Origin: Pseudonocardia sp. HH130629-09
GTDB taxonomy: Bacteria; Actinomycetota; Actinomycetes; Mycobacteriales; Pseudonocardiaceae
Length of the DNA: 64,000 nucleotides
Assembly (NCBI RefSeq): GCF_001294645.1
Contig: NZ_CP011868.1
Location: 5,146,001 to 5,210,000, forward strand
Direction of reading: 5' to 3'
Shown here: positions 57,443 to 64,000 of the stretch, one piece after another
Layout: every line of letters starts with the position of its first letter
Numbering within the stretch: the first letter of the stretch is position 1
Program-made: the position numbers and the translations under genes
Notes under the pieces: model-generated
Database searches by the model: none
The model's input: the letters and a program-made list of their open reading frames with translations, nothing else
Told to the model about the DNA's origin: nothing

Positions 57443-59394
57443 CGGGTCCACCGCCCGTCACCCGCAGCGCCGTCGGCGGGCCCCGCCGGACCCACAGCCC
57501 CACCGGGGCCGGTGCCGGGGGACGGCTCGTGCAGCGCCGTCGCCTCAGCGGCCTGGTCGTGCTCGCTGCCTCGGCGGATCGCGCGCAGCTCGGCGAACAT
57601 CCGGTTCGACGACCGGACCCGCTCGGCCGCCTCTCCGTAGCGCTCTGGCCACCGCGCGGCAAGCAGGACCAGGAGGCGTTCGAGCTGACCATCGGCCCAC
57701 ACCCGGACGGCCTCGCTGCGGCAGTGCCAGCGGGTCTCGGCCTCGATCCGTCGCAGGAGCCGGGCCCTGCGCCGGACGTCGCGGCGGCGCCACGCCATCT
57801 GCGCCCGGCCGATCACCGGCGCGATTCCGCGCCGGATCACCACCACCCGCCCCGCGGGCAGGTTCGCGATCTGCGCCGGGGCCAAAACCGGAACCTTCCG
57901 CACGCTGCGGGAAGCGACGCGGCCGTGGTCGTCAGTCGTGGTGACCCGCTCGTCCCGCTCCCCGGCCAGGGTGGACCAGAACTCCAGATCCGCCTTGTCC
58001 CGCGTCCCACCGAAGATCATCACCGCGGCGGTGTTGTTCAGGATCGTCGCCGCCTTGTGCTCACCCCACCGGGCCAACAGCTGGGCGCGGGACTGGAACG
58101 CACACAGGATCGTCACCCCACGACCACCCATGTCCGCGGTCCACGATTCGAGCGGGACGGGCGAGATAAGGGCGGCCTCGTCGAGGAACAGCCCGAGCGG
58201 CGGGTCCAGCCGCCCCTTCGGCTCCCCGGCTGCGAGGCGTCGGGCCTCGCGGGCGATGTGCCCGGTCAGCGCGCAGACCAAGGGGGCGGTCTGGGCCTCC
58301 TCGGCGCCGAGCAGGAACACCGTCGCCCGGTCGTCGAGGAGGCGGGCGACGTCGAACCCCTCCCCCGGCTCCGCCGCCGCAGCAGCCGCCGGATGCGTCA
58401 GCCACCCCAGGGCAGGCATCACCGACGAGGTGATCGAGGAACGGGTCCGCTCGTTGGTGGTGAGGAACTGCATGACGTCCTGCTCGAACGCCGTCACCCC
58501 CGACCGCCGCAGCAACGCGGGGACCTCACGCCCGGCGGTGTCAGGGTCGGCGACCCACCCGAGGACGTCGGCCATCCGCTTGCCGCCGAGGGCCGCGGCG
58601 TGCAGCAGCGCGGCCAGGACACGGCGGGCCTGCCCGTCCCAGAACTCCCGGTCCCCGCCGGATCCGCTGGCGACGGCGGCGAGCATGTCGGTCGCGCGTT
58701 CGGTGGCGGTGACGGGGTCGGTGCAGCCGGTCAGGGGATCGAACGTGATCGTCGACGCCCGGGAGCCGAGGCCGGCCGGGTTGAACACGAACACCTCACC
58801 CCGGTCCTGGCGGCGCAGCGGCCCGCACAGGTCCAGCAGATCGGTCCGGGTCGAGGTCACCAGGGCGGCGCCCGGGGCGTCCAGGACCCGCCCGGCCAGC
58901 CAGCCGGTCTTGCCGGTGCGGGGGCCGCCGACGACGATCACGACGTCCTCGACCAACGCCCACACCCGCAACGCTCCGGTGCGGCACAGCTCGACGGCCG
59001 CCTCGCTGGTCGCGAGCCGAAGCCGCTGCCACCGCGACAGCGCGGCCAGGGAGGGGCGAACCATGCCGGTGCGGCGGCGGACGGCGAGGGTTCCGGCGTG
59101 GCGGACGATGTCCAGCGACGAGGCCACCCCGACCTTGCGGCGCGACCGTGCCGCCCACCGGGACACCGTCGCCGAGGAACGCGACCAGCGGTGCCACACG
59201 ATCACCCCGGCCAGGCCGACCATCGCCACGAGGGCGGGCCACGAAAGGGCGGTGACGATCGTCGCCGCCGGGAGCAGCGCGACCACGGCGAGGCCGGCGG
59301 CCAGCGCGCGGGCGCCGCGCGCCCAGGCGAGTAGGGCGCCCGCGGCGAACGCGGCGAGGACGAGGCTGGTGGAGCTGAACAGGATGCTCATCAT
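57439..59394 (-). CDS. TraG/TraD/VirD4-like conjugative coupling ATPase
   Basis: 651 residues from the ATG at 59394 (TGATG overlap). Two N-terminal helices (VLAAFAAGALLAWARGARALAA, TIVTALSWPALVAMVGLAGVIVW) anchor it. Walker A is VVGGPRTGKTGWLAGRVLD near residue 150; GLFLDEAALISPVPLESWTAD is Walker B with the following VirD4-type segment. GVTILCAFQSRAQLLARWGE completes the hexameric ATPase core. It would bring the relaxase-DNA complex to the transfer channel. No VirB4 or other type IV channel gene is visible in the window. Confidence 0.9.
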   Translation of the reverse strand: MMSILFSSTSLVLAAFAAGALLAWARGARALAAGLAVVALLPAATIVTALSWPALVAMVGLAGVIVWHRWSRSSATVSRWAARSRRKVGVASSLDIVRHAGTLAVRRRTGMVRPSLAALSRWQRLRLATSEAAVELCRTGALRVWALVEDVVIVVGGPRTGKTGWLAGRVLDAPGAALVTSTRTDLLDLCGPLRRQDRGEVFVFNPAGLGSRASTITFDPLTGCTDPVTATERATDMLAAVASGSGGDREFWDGQARRVLAALLHAAALGGKRMADVLGWVADPDTAGREVPALLRRSGVTAFEQDVMQFLTTNERTRSSITSSVMPALGWLTHPAAAAAAEPGEGFDVARLLDDRATVFLLGAEEAQTAPLVCALTGHIAREARRLAAGEPKGRLDPPLGLFLDEAALISPVPLESWTADMGGRGVTILCAFQSRAQLLARWGEHKAATILNNTAAVMIFGGTRDKADLEFWSTLAGERDERVTTTDDHGRVASRSVRKVPVLAPAQIANLPAGRVVVIRRGIAPVIGRAQMAWRRRDVRRRARLLRRIEAETRWHCRSEAVRVWADGQLERLLVLLAARWPERYGEAAERVRSSNRMFAELRAIRRGSEHDQAAEATALHEPSPGTGPGGAVGPAGPADGAAGDGRWTR

Positions 59395-59909
59395 CAGTCG
59401 TCCCATCCGGTCCGGGCGGACCACGCGGCGATGTCCGCCCGGTGGCGGGCGCAGCCCTCGGCGTGCCCGGACTCGACGTCGGTGGGGTGGCTGCCGTAGG
59501 GGCCGGTGTCGGTGACCCGGGCGGCACAGGTGGTGCAGCGCCACGACACCGACTCCCACCGCGGCACGGCAGCTCCGCCGCGTTCGGCGACGTGCTCGAA
59601 CGCCAGCACCTCCGGCTCGTCCAACCCCTCGAACCCAAGCACCGACGCGACCTCCGCCCACGACGATCCGGCGCCGCGAGCATCCAGGGCGTACTCCCGG
59701 CCCTGCACAGCGGCGACCCGCCGGACCTGCACCGCGGCCCGCAACCCCGCCAACGGGTCGGCCAACACGAGGCGGGTCATGCTGCTGTCGCCGATCTGTT
59801 TGCGGGTCTCGCGGGTGCCGAACCACTCCACGGCCAGGGACCGGATCAGGTCCCGGACCCGCCACACCCGACGCTCGGCGTCGGTCGGCTCACCGAACAC
59901 GCCCATCAC
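59394..59909 (-). CDS. Hypothetical protein with C-terminal zinc-binding pattern
   Basis: 171 residues. The N-terminus is helical (AERRVWRVRDLIRSLAVEWFG); the middle GREYALDARGAGSSWAEVAS resembles a short DNA-binding helix-turn-helix. The C-terminus carries WRCTTCAARVTDTGPYGSHP and ESGHAEGCARH, suggesting a zinc site. It overlaps both neighbours, so it is part of the transfer operon. No function known to me. Confidence 0.65.
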   Translation of the reverse strand: MMGVFGEPTDAERRVWRVRDLIRSLAVEWFGTRETRKQIGDSSMTRLVLADPLAGLRAAVQVRRVAAVQGREYALDARGAGSSWAEVASVLGFEGLDEPEVLAFEHVAERGGAAVPRWESVSWRCTTCAARVTDTGPYGSHPTDVESGHAEGCARHRADIAAWSARTGWDD

Positions 59910-60388
59910 CGCTCACCCCCGACCCGCGCGCCGACGGCGACGCGGTGGGCACGGCGCAGCTCGGCCGCCCACCGCTCGGCGGTGCGCCGCGTGACCCCGC
60001 ACTGCACGGCCACCAGACCGGGCTCGGCGCCGGTCGCGAGCGCGGCCCGGCCGGCGTCGCGGTGCCGCGCACCCCGCACCGGAACCGGCACCCGGACCCC
60101 GACCGGGCGTCCGTGCCGGGCCCGGCGGGGGTGGCGCAGCGCGGTGCGCTGCGCCTCGGTCAGCCCGCCGGCGATGCCGTGCGGCTGCTCGGCGACCGCC
60201 CAGGTCCGGCACGCGGCCAGGACCGGGCACCCCGTGCACACCGCCAGGGCTCGCCGCTCGGCGGCGGCCAGAGCCGCACCGGCGGTCGCGGTCGGGAAGA
60301 ACAGCTCCGGGTCGACGTCGCGGCACGCCGCGCGCGACCGCCAGTCCAGCTCCTCGCCCCGTGCGGGGCTCGGGTCTACGGTGAACAT
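59906..60388 (-). CDS. WhiB-like iron-sulfur regulator
   Basis: 160 residues from the ATG at 60388 with AGGAGG 8 bp upstream; a GTG at 60490 overlapping the upstream stop would add 34 residues. The four cluster Cys are in WRSRAACRD, then AVCTGCPVLAAC. Gly-rich turn GIAGGLTEAQR follows. The last 70 residues are basic with a helix-turn-helix-like segment VAVQCGVTRRTAERWAAELRR, not found in short WhiB proteins. It may control the element's own genes. Confidence 0.85.
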   Translation of the reverse strand: MFTVDPSPARGEELDWRSRAACRDVDPELFFPTATAGAALAAAERRALAVCTGCPVLAACRTWAVAEQPHGIAGGLTEAQRTALRHPRRARHGRPVGVRVPVPVRGARHRDAGRAALATGAEPGLVAVQCGVTRRTAERWAAELRRAHRVAVGARVGGER

Positions 60389-60722
60389 CTCTCCTACCTC
60401 CTGTTGGTTGGTGAGAGCGGCCCGGCGGTCGTGTTCCGCCAAGTCCCCGACGCCGGGCCGTCCCATCTCCTGCGTGCTCGCCTCGTTCACGACGTATCCC
60501 CTCGCTCCGGGGACCGGGCCGGGGCGGCGAACAGCCCCGGCAACGCATCCAGCTCCTCCCGCTCCCGGTGCCGGTCGGCCGCCGAGTCCCGGCCCGCTCG
60601 GGCCCCGGGCACGACGTCGGCCAGGTGCGCGAGCCGGACCGGGAGCGGCCGGTTGTCCAATAGGCACACGGCGACCTGCCGAGACAGGCACTCTGCGGTT
60701 CCCCCGAGATCGTGGAGGGTTC

Positions 60723-61631
60723 TTATGCCGCGTCTCGGGTGAGGGCGGCGTTCTCGTAGTTGATCGGTGAGAGCCCGGCGGCGGCACTGTGTCGCCGCCG
60801 GTGGTTGTAGAAGCCGTAACACCAGTCGATGACCGCCGCCCGCGCCCTACTGATGGTGTCGAAGTCGTTGCGGGACAGCACTTCCCACTCCAGGCTGGAG
60901 AAGAACGCCTCCGCCGCGGCATTGTCGAAACACGACCCGACCCGGCCCATCGACTGACGGATGTCGAGCCGCCGACACAGAGCGGTGAACGCGCCCGCGG
61001 TGTAGGTCGACCCGCGGTCGGTGTGGAAGATCACCCCGGCGATTCGGTCCGCCCCGCCGCGGGCCGCCACCGCCATCCGGATCGCCGCACACGCCAGCTC
61101 GGGGTTCGGGTGCAGCCCCGTGGCCGCGCCGAGCAGCCGCCGCGAGTACAGGTCGATCACCGTGGCCAGATACAACTTCCCGGCCGCGGTGGGGATCTCG
61201 GTCATGTCCCCGACCCATCTGCGGTTCGGCTCGGCCGCAGTGAAACCCCGACGAAGCAGGTCCGGGAACTTCGGCGCCGTGCGGTCCTGGCGGGTCAGTC
61301 CGTTGTGCCGCTTGATCCGGCGGGCGACCAGGCCCTGGCGGCGCATCGAGTCCGCCACGGTCTTCTCCGACACCCGCCATCCGGCCTCACACAGGTCGGC
61401 GTGCAGACGGGGTGAGCCGTGTAGCCGCTGGGCGTCGTCGAACGCCACGGCCACGGCGGCGTCCAACGCGCAGCGGCGCTTCTCGGTCGCGGTGGCACCA
61501 CCGTCGGAACGCGCGGCGCGGTCGAGCCACTTGTACAGCCAGGAGATCGACACCCCCAACAGGGCGCAGGCCAGCGTGTGCGGCACCCGGTGGAAGGTCC
61601 TCTGGTCGGCGATGAAACGGGCCACGCTCAC
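60723..61631 (-). CDS. IS3-family transposase OrfB (DDE integrase domain)
   Basis: 302 residues from a GTG overlapping the OrfA stop (GTGA); the frame is open to 61652, so a frameshift fusion OrfAB is also possible. An N-terminal helix-turn-helix (LACALLGVSISWLYKWLDRA) and HLHRR-like LHADLCEAGWRVSEKTVADSM precede the catalytic core: Asp in RRWVGDMTEIP, Asp in VIFHTDRGSTYTAG and Glu in AFFSSLEWEV. All three acidic residues are present, so the enzyme looks active. Confidence 0.93.
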   Translation of the reverse strand: MSVARFIADQRTFHRVPHTLACALLGVSISWLYKWLDRAARSDGGATATEKRRCALDAAVAVAFDDAQRLHGSPRLHADLCEAGWRVSEKTVADSMRRQGLVARRIKRHNGLTRQDRTAPKFPDLLRRGFTAAEPNRRWVGDMTEIPTAAGKLYLATVIDLYSRRLLGAATGLHPNPELACAAIRMAVAARGGADRIAGVIFHTDRGSTYTAGAFTALCRRLDIRQSMGRVGSCFDNAAAEAFFSSLEWEVLSRNDFDTISRARAAVIDWCYGFYNHRRRHSAAAGLSPINYENAALTRDAA

Positions 61632-61918
61632 TTCGTCGCCTCCTTGACCCACAGGACCACGGATCGCTTGAGGACATCACGCTCCATCCGCAGCTCGGCG
61701 TTCTCCGCGCGCAGCCGCTTGAGCTCCTCGACGCCGCCGCGAGACAGGCCCTCGGTGTCCTCGCGGGCCTCTCGTGCACGGGCCACCCAGTTGCCCAGCG
61801 TGCCCTCGTTGACCCCCAGGTCACGGGCGACCTGGGCGATCGGCTTGCCCGTCTCCTCCACGACCCGGACCGCTCCGTCACGGAACTCCCGGTCGTAGCG
61901 CTTCCGTACCTCTGGCAT
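61628..61918 (-). CDS. IS3-family transposase OrfA (HTH)
   Basis: 96 residues. The helix-turn-helix is VRKRYDREFRDGAVRVVEET, then AQVARDLGVNEGTLGNWVAR; a leucine zipper follows (EELKRLRAENAELRMERDVL). It recognises the element ends and dimerises with OrfB. Its stop is coupled to the OrfB start. Confidence 0.92.
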   Translation of the reverse strand: MPEVRKRYDREFRDGAVRVVEETGKPIAQVARDLGVNEGTLGNWVARAREAREDTEGLSRGGVEELKRLRAENAELRMERDVLKRSVVLWVKEATK

Positions 61919-62143
61919 CGCTACCCCTTATAGCTGATGCCTCCCCGATCATGGGGGAACCGCACTCCTCCCGACGCGCCACCGGCCACCCGCACCCCGG
62001 GCAGCGCCCCGCACCGACGACGTAGTGCTCGACGACGACCTGCAGCCGGTCCGTGCGCCCGGTCGGGCGCAGCAACCGCGGGTCCAGGCCCTCGGGCTGC
62101 GCGACCTGCTCGGGGACCGCCCACTCCGGCGAGGGGCGGGCGC

Positions 62144-62446
62144 TCACGCCGACCACCCGCGCGCCTCGTCCAGCGACGCGATGGCACCGGCGTCGGTGAG
62201 CCCGTAGCGCAGCCCCGCCGCCTCCATCGGCTCCGGCACCCGTCCGAACCGGTCGGGACACAGCACCGATCCGTCGGCGTGGGAGAACTCCGGGGACCGG
62301 CCGGCGCGGGCGGGCCATCCCGAGGGCGGGGCGTCGATGACGGGGCTGGCGCAGCCCGGACACACCAGGTCCGTCACGTCGACCGGATCGGTCGGGTCGT
62401 CGCCCAGGTCCACGACGGGCGGGCCGGGCAGGAAGATCACACTCAC
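62144..62446 (-). CDS. Small zinc-ribbon protein of the element
   Basis: 100 residues from a GTG at 62446 with GGAGG 5 bp upstream. It has the pair LVCPGCASPVID and a later SVLCPDRFG, and ends GLTDAGAIASLDEARGWSA. It overlaps the next, split gene (GTGA). No function known; such proteins are common in transfer operons of actinomycete elements. Confidence 0.6.
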   Translation of the reverse strand: MSVIFLPGPPVVDLGDDPTDPVDVTDLVCPGCASPVIDAPPSGWPARAGRSPEFSHADGSVLCPDRFGRVPEPMEAAGLRYGLTDAGAIASLDEARGWSA

Positions 62447-62739
62447 GCTGGCCTCCGAGAAGATCAAGGAGGGTCGGCCGGTCCGGCCCCCCGGTGGCGG
62501 CGTCCCGTCCGCCACCGCGCCGTCAGGCGCGCACGGCCTCCGAGGCTCGGACTCAAGGGCCGGCCGAAGGCCGGTCGCGCAGCGACGCGCAGCGCCAGCG
62601 GAGCGCCCTTGAATCTGAGTGAGGCCGGGCCAAACTCGGGCCGGACGGCCCTCCGCCCCGCCGAAGGCGGGACCCTCCGGGCTCTCGGCCCGCCCGGCCG
62701 TGAGGGCGAAGTCTCCCGCTCCGGGCTCGACGGCCGCGC
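62447..62739. other. Non-coding gap with long imperfect inverted repeat
   Basis: About 290 bp inside the transfer operon. GGCCTC...TCAAGGGC (62535-62560) is matched by GCCCTTGA...GAGGCC (62605-62626), enclosing further short GGCCGG/CCGGCC dyads. This could be an origin of transfer, a promoter region, or an attenuator. No coding frame is convincing here. Confidence 0.45.
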
Positions 62740-62970
62740 TCACGACCCGGCCCCCGCGGTCTCGGCGCCGTTCAGCGCGGGCGTCGCGGCCCGGTCGAAC
62801 GCCGAAATGAACGTGCCGATCGCATCAGGCAGACCGGCCCCGACCGGCGTGGCGATGAACAGCACCAACGCGATCAGCGAGAACGCGACCGCACCGGCGG
62901 CCACCCGCGCCTTCGCGCAGATCACCGCACCGACGACCATGAACAGGATCAGCACCCCGACGCTGCCCAT
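62740..62970 (-). CDS. Small membrane protein (Spd-like)
   Basis: 76 residues from the ATG at 62970, overlapping the Xis-like stop (TGATG). Two helices (VGVLILFMVVGAVICAKARV and AAGAVAFSLIALVLFIATPV) and a polar C-terminus. Its size and position next to an excisionase-like gene resemble SpdB-type spread proteins. Confidence 0.65.
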   Translation of the reverse strand: MGSVGVLILFMVVGAVICAKARVAAGAVAFSLIALVLFIATPVGAGLPDAIGTFISAFDRAATPALNGAETAGAGS

Positions 62971-63305
62971 CAGGACGCCCCGCCCACGATCGTGACGTCC
63001 GCGGCCGCGGCCCGGGCGAGCGCTGCGACCTGATCGTGCCGCCACTGCTCGGTCCAGGAGCCAAGGTCGATGCAGCGCCCGGTCGTGAGGATGTCGGCCA
63101 CCAGACGCTCCAGGACCGCTCCGGGGACGACGTAGCGCCCACCGATCTTGAGTCCGGGAAAGGTCCCCCGCCGCAGGTGCCGGTACAGCGTCGACTCGTC
63201 GAGCCGGAGCATCGCCGCGGTCTCCGCCGCGGTGTAGAAGGCGGGCCTGCTCACCGTCGCGTCGGCGGCCGGAACCTCCGCCGTCGAGGTCTTCGTCGTA
63301 TCCAC
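62970..63305 (-). CDS. Excisionase-like helix-turn-helix protein
   Basis: 111 residues. The MerR/Xis-type winged helix is YTAAETAAMLRLDESTLYRHL followed by RRGTFPGLKIGGRYVVPGAVLERLV at residues 24-70. In actinomycete elements such proteins act as excisionase or as repressor of replication genes. No integrase gene is next to it in the window; it may lie beyond the right edge. Divergent from the XRE gene. Confidence 0.75.
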   Translation of the reverse strand: MDTTKTSTAEVPAADATVSRPAFYTAAETAAMLRLDESTLYRHLRRGTFPGLKIGGRYVVPGAVLERLVADILTTGRCIDLGSWTEQWRHDQVAALARAAAADVTIVGGAS

Positions 63306-63357
63306 TCGTGCCTCCCCTGTCGTGGCCTGCCAGCCGATCCAGCAGTGCCAGTGTCAC

Positions 63358-63370
63358 GCTCATATTGAGC
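63358..63370. promoter_or_regulatory. Palindrome GCTCA-TAT-TGAGC in an AT-rich divergent promoter region
   Basis: The segment 63358-63392 is the most AT-rich in this part and lies between the divergent Xis-like and XRE genes. The perfect 5-3-5 palindrome is 53 bp upstream of the Xis-like start and is a candidate operator for either protein. Confidence 0.45.
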
Positions 63371-63467
63371 GTAGATTGATAGTTCGTCAACACGGCTTCG
63401 CACGTGAAGTGCGCGCGGTACTGCGCTCTCGCTACGCTCGCCGCACCTCGACAGGGCGGGAGCGCAC

Positions 63468-63803
63468 GTGAATCAGGACTGGTCCGCGGTGTCGGATGCG
63501 ATCAAGGTCCGGCTCGACGAGCGCGGCATGACGATGACCGATCTCGCGTCGAAGTCGGGGGTCTCGCTGACGACCGTCCGCGAGCTGGTGCACGTCCTGA
63601 ACACCCGTCGGCGTCAGCCCAGGACGCTGGTCGCCCTCTCCGTGGCGCTCGGATGGCCTGCCGACCATCTCGGCACCGTGCTGCGCGGCGGTCGCACCGG
63701 CGACGATCCGCGGCACGACGACCCCGTGGACGTTCGCGGGGAACTCCGCGACCTCCGACGCCGGGTCGAGGCCCTCGAGCGCGCCGTCGACATGACGTCC
63801 TGA
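63468..63803 (+). CDS. XRE-like helix-turn-helix regulator with C-terminal coiled coil
   Basis: 111 residues from a GTG. The helix-turn-helix is RLDERGMTMTDLASKSGVSL followed by TTVRELVHVLNTRRRQPRTL, residues about 14-50. A C-terminal segment DVRGELRDLRRRVEALERAV looks like a short coiled coil for dimerisation. A likely repressor of the element's leftward operon. Confidence 0.75.
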   Translation: MNQDWSAVSDAIKVRLDERGMTMTDLASKSGVSLTTVRELVHVLNTRRRQPRTLVALSVALGWPADHLGTVLRGGRTGDDPRHDDPVDVRGELRDLRRRVEALERAVDMTS

Positions 63804-63947
63804 CCCGTTCATCCCGCTCACCTCCCGGAGCTGCCGCGTCGGTTGTCCTGACAGGAACCAGAGTGGATTTCCGGATTCACCCGCGACAGGGCGCAGTGGG
63901 GGGCACACTCGGTCAGACGGCGCACTGATCCGGGGGGTGACCGGCGC

Positions 63948-64000
63948 GTGGCGAACGAGCGGCTGTCCTCACTGCTGATCGAGGCGGGGTTCCTCGACCG
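63948..64000 (+). CDS. Possible gene start at the right edge (partial)
   Basis: A GTG at 63948 with GGGGGG about 15 bp upstream opens a frame reading VANERLSSLLIEAGFLDR to the window end. Only 17 codons are visible. The opening resembles some element-encoded regulators, but this is weak. Confidence 0.3.
   Translation, partial: MANERLSSLLIEAGFLD

Larger units (their letters stand above)
60694..61964 (-). mobile_element. IS3-family insertion sequence, 1271 bp
   Basis: The ends are TGCGGTTCCCCC inward on both sides; the 25-bp terminal inverted repeats differ at three positions and start with TG/CA as IS3 elements do. CTC flanks both ends (60691-60693 and 61965-61967), a 3-bp target duplication. 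It encodes OrfA and OrfB leftward. The intact ends, duplication and genes suggest recent insertion. Confidence 0.9.
60487..62147 (-). pseudogene. Small zinc-ribbon gene split by the IS3 element
   Basis: Leftward from a GTG at 62147 (overlapping the upstream stop) the frame reads through VVEHYVVGAGRCPGCGWPVA to the IS edge. On the other side it resumes after the 3-bp duplication: RREE|CLSRQVAVCLLDNRPLP continuing to GDTS and a stop at 60487. Removing 60694-61964 plus one CTC copy gives a continuous frame of about 125 residues. So the gene was intact before insertion, and its stop overlaps the GTG of the WhiB gene. Function unknown. Confidence 0.8.

Noticed and set aside
49838..64000. Complete type IV secretion system
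   Set aside because: Only relaxase, coupling ATPase and accessory genes are seen; no VirB4-like or channel genes, so self-transfer cannot be claimed.
1..64000. CRISPR arrays
   Set aside because: No regularly spaced direct repeats with unique spacers were found.

Overview
The window is about 73% GC with dense, overlapping genes. Its gene types (a full Mce lipid-import operon, many P450s, a WhiB protein, an actinobacterial MobF-type TraA relaxase) point to an actinomycete. Pseudonocardiaceae, for example Pseudonocardia, is my best guess; it rests on style, not on a marker gene.

Left part, 1-36.3 kb, looks chromosomal. It starts with a LysR/TDT exporter pair, a GntR regulator and a TetR regulator. 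A leftward catabolic operon follows (11.7 to 4.0 kb): acyl-CoA ligase with two apparent frameshifts, SCP2-like protein, alcohol dehydrogenase, aldehyde dehydrogenase, P450, 3Fe-4S ferredoxin and ferredoxin reductase. This looks like stepwise oxidation and CoA activation of a hydrophobic substrate. Next is a large leftward mce operon (29.2 to 14.4 kb): two YrbE permeases, an MceG ATPase, six Mce proteins, an MMPL/RND protein, a PpiC/SurA-like foldase and a small membrane protein. A LuxR-type regulator lies upstream. At 31.4-32.7 kb a FrsA-like hydrolase gene is broken: its first codons, ribosome site and palindromic operators face left, while its body faces right. An SDR, a flavin amine oxidase and a secreted endonuclease/phosphatase-like lipoprotein follow.

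At 36.55 kb there is a 47-nt 3' fragment of tRNA-Arg(ACG) with a terminator, the typical scar of tRNA-targeted integration. To its right, 36.9-49.7 kb holds what I think is the most interesting system: a PvcA/IsnA-type isonitrile synthase, P450, asparagine-synthetase-like amidotransferase and MFS exporter reading left. Facing them are a FecB/FecC/FecD-like uptake system whose binding protein has a His/Met-rich head, a SigC-like ECF sigma factor, a zinc-finger anti-sigma with a metallothionein-like tail, a methyltransferase, a DJ-1/PfpI protein resembling isonitrile hydratase, a free 30-residue metallothionein and a PepSY reductase-like membrane protein. The cysteine spacing of the free metallothionein and of the anti-sigma tail is identical. 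I read the set as a candidate isonitrile metallophore (copper most likely) system for synthesis, export, re-uptake, metal release and metal sensing.

From 49.8 kb to the right edge lies a conjugative-element module in one leftward operon with overlapping start and stop codons: excisionase-like HTH, small membrane protein, zinc-ribbon proteins, WhiB-like protein, TraG/VirD4 coupling protein, DUF4913, DUF2637 (Spd-like) and TraA relaxase. An IS3-family element (60694-61964, 3-bp target duplication) splits one gene of this operon. The tRNA scar on the left and transfer genes on the right suggest the isonitrile cluster is cargo of an integrative element. No integrase and no second att copy is visible, so this stays an inference.
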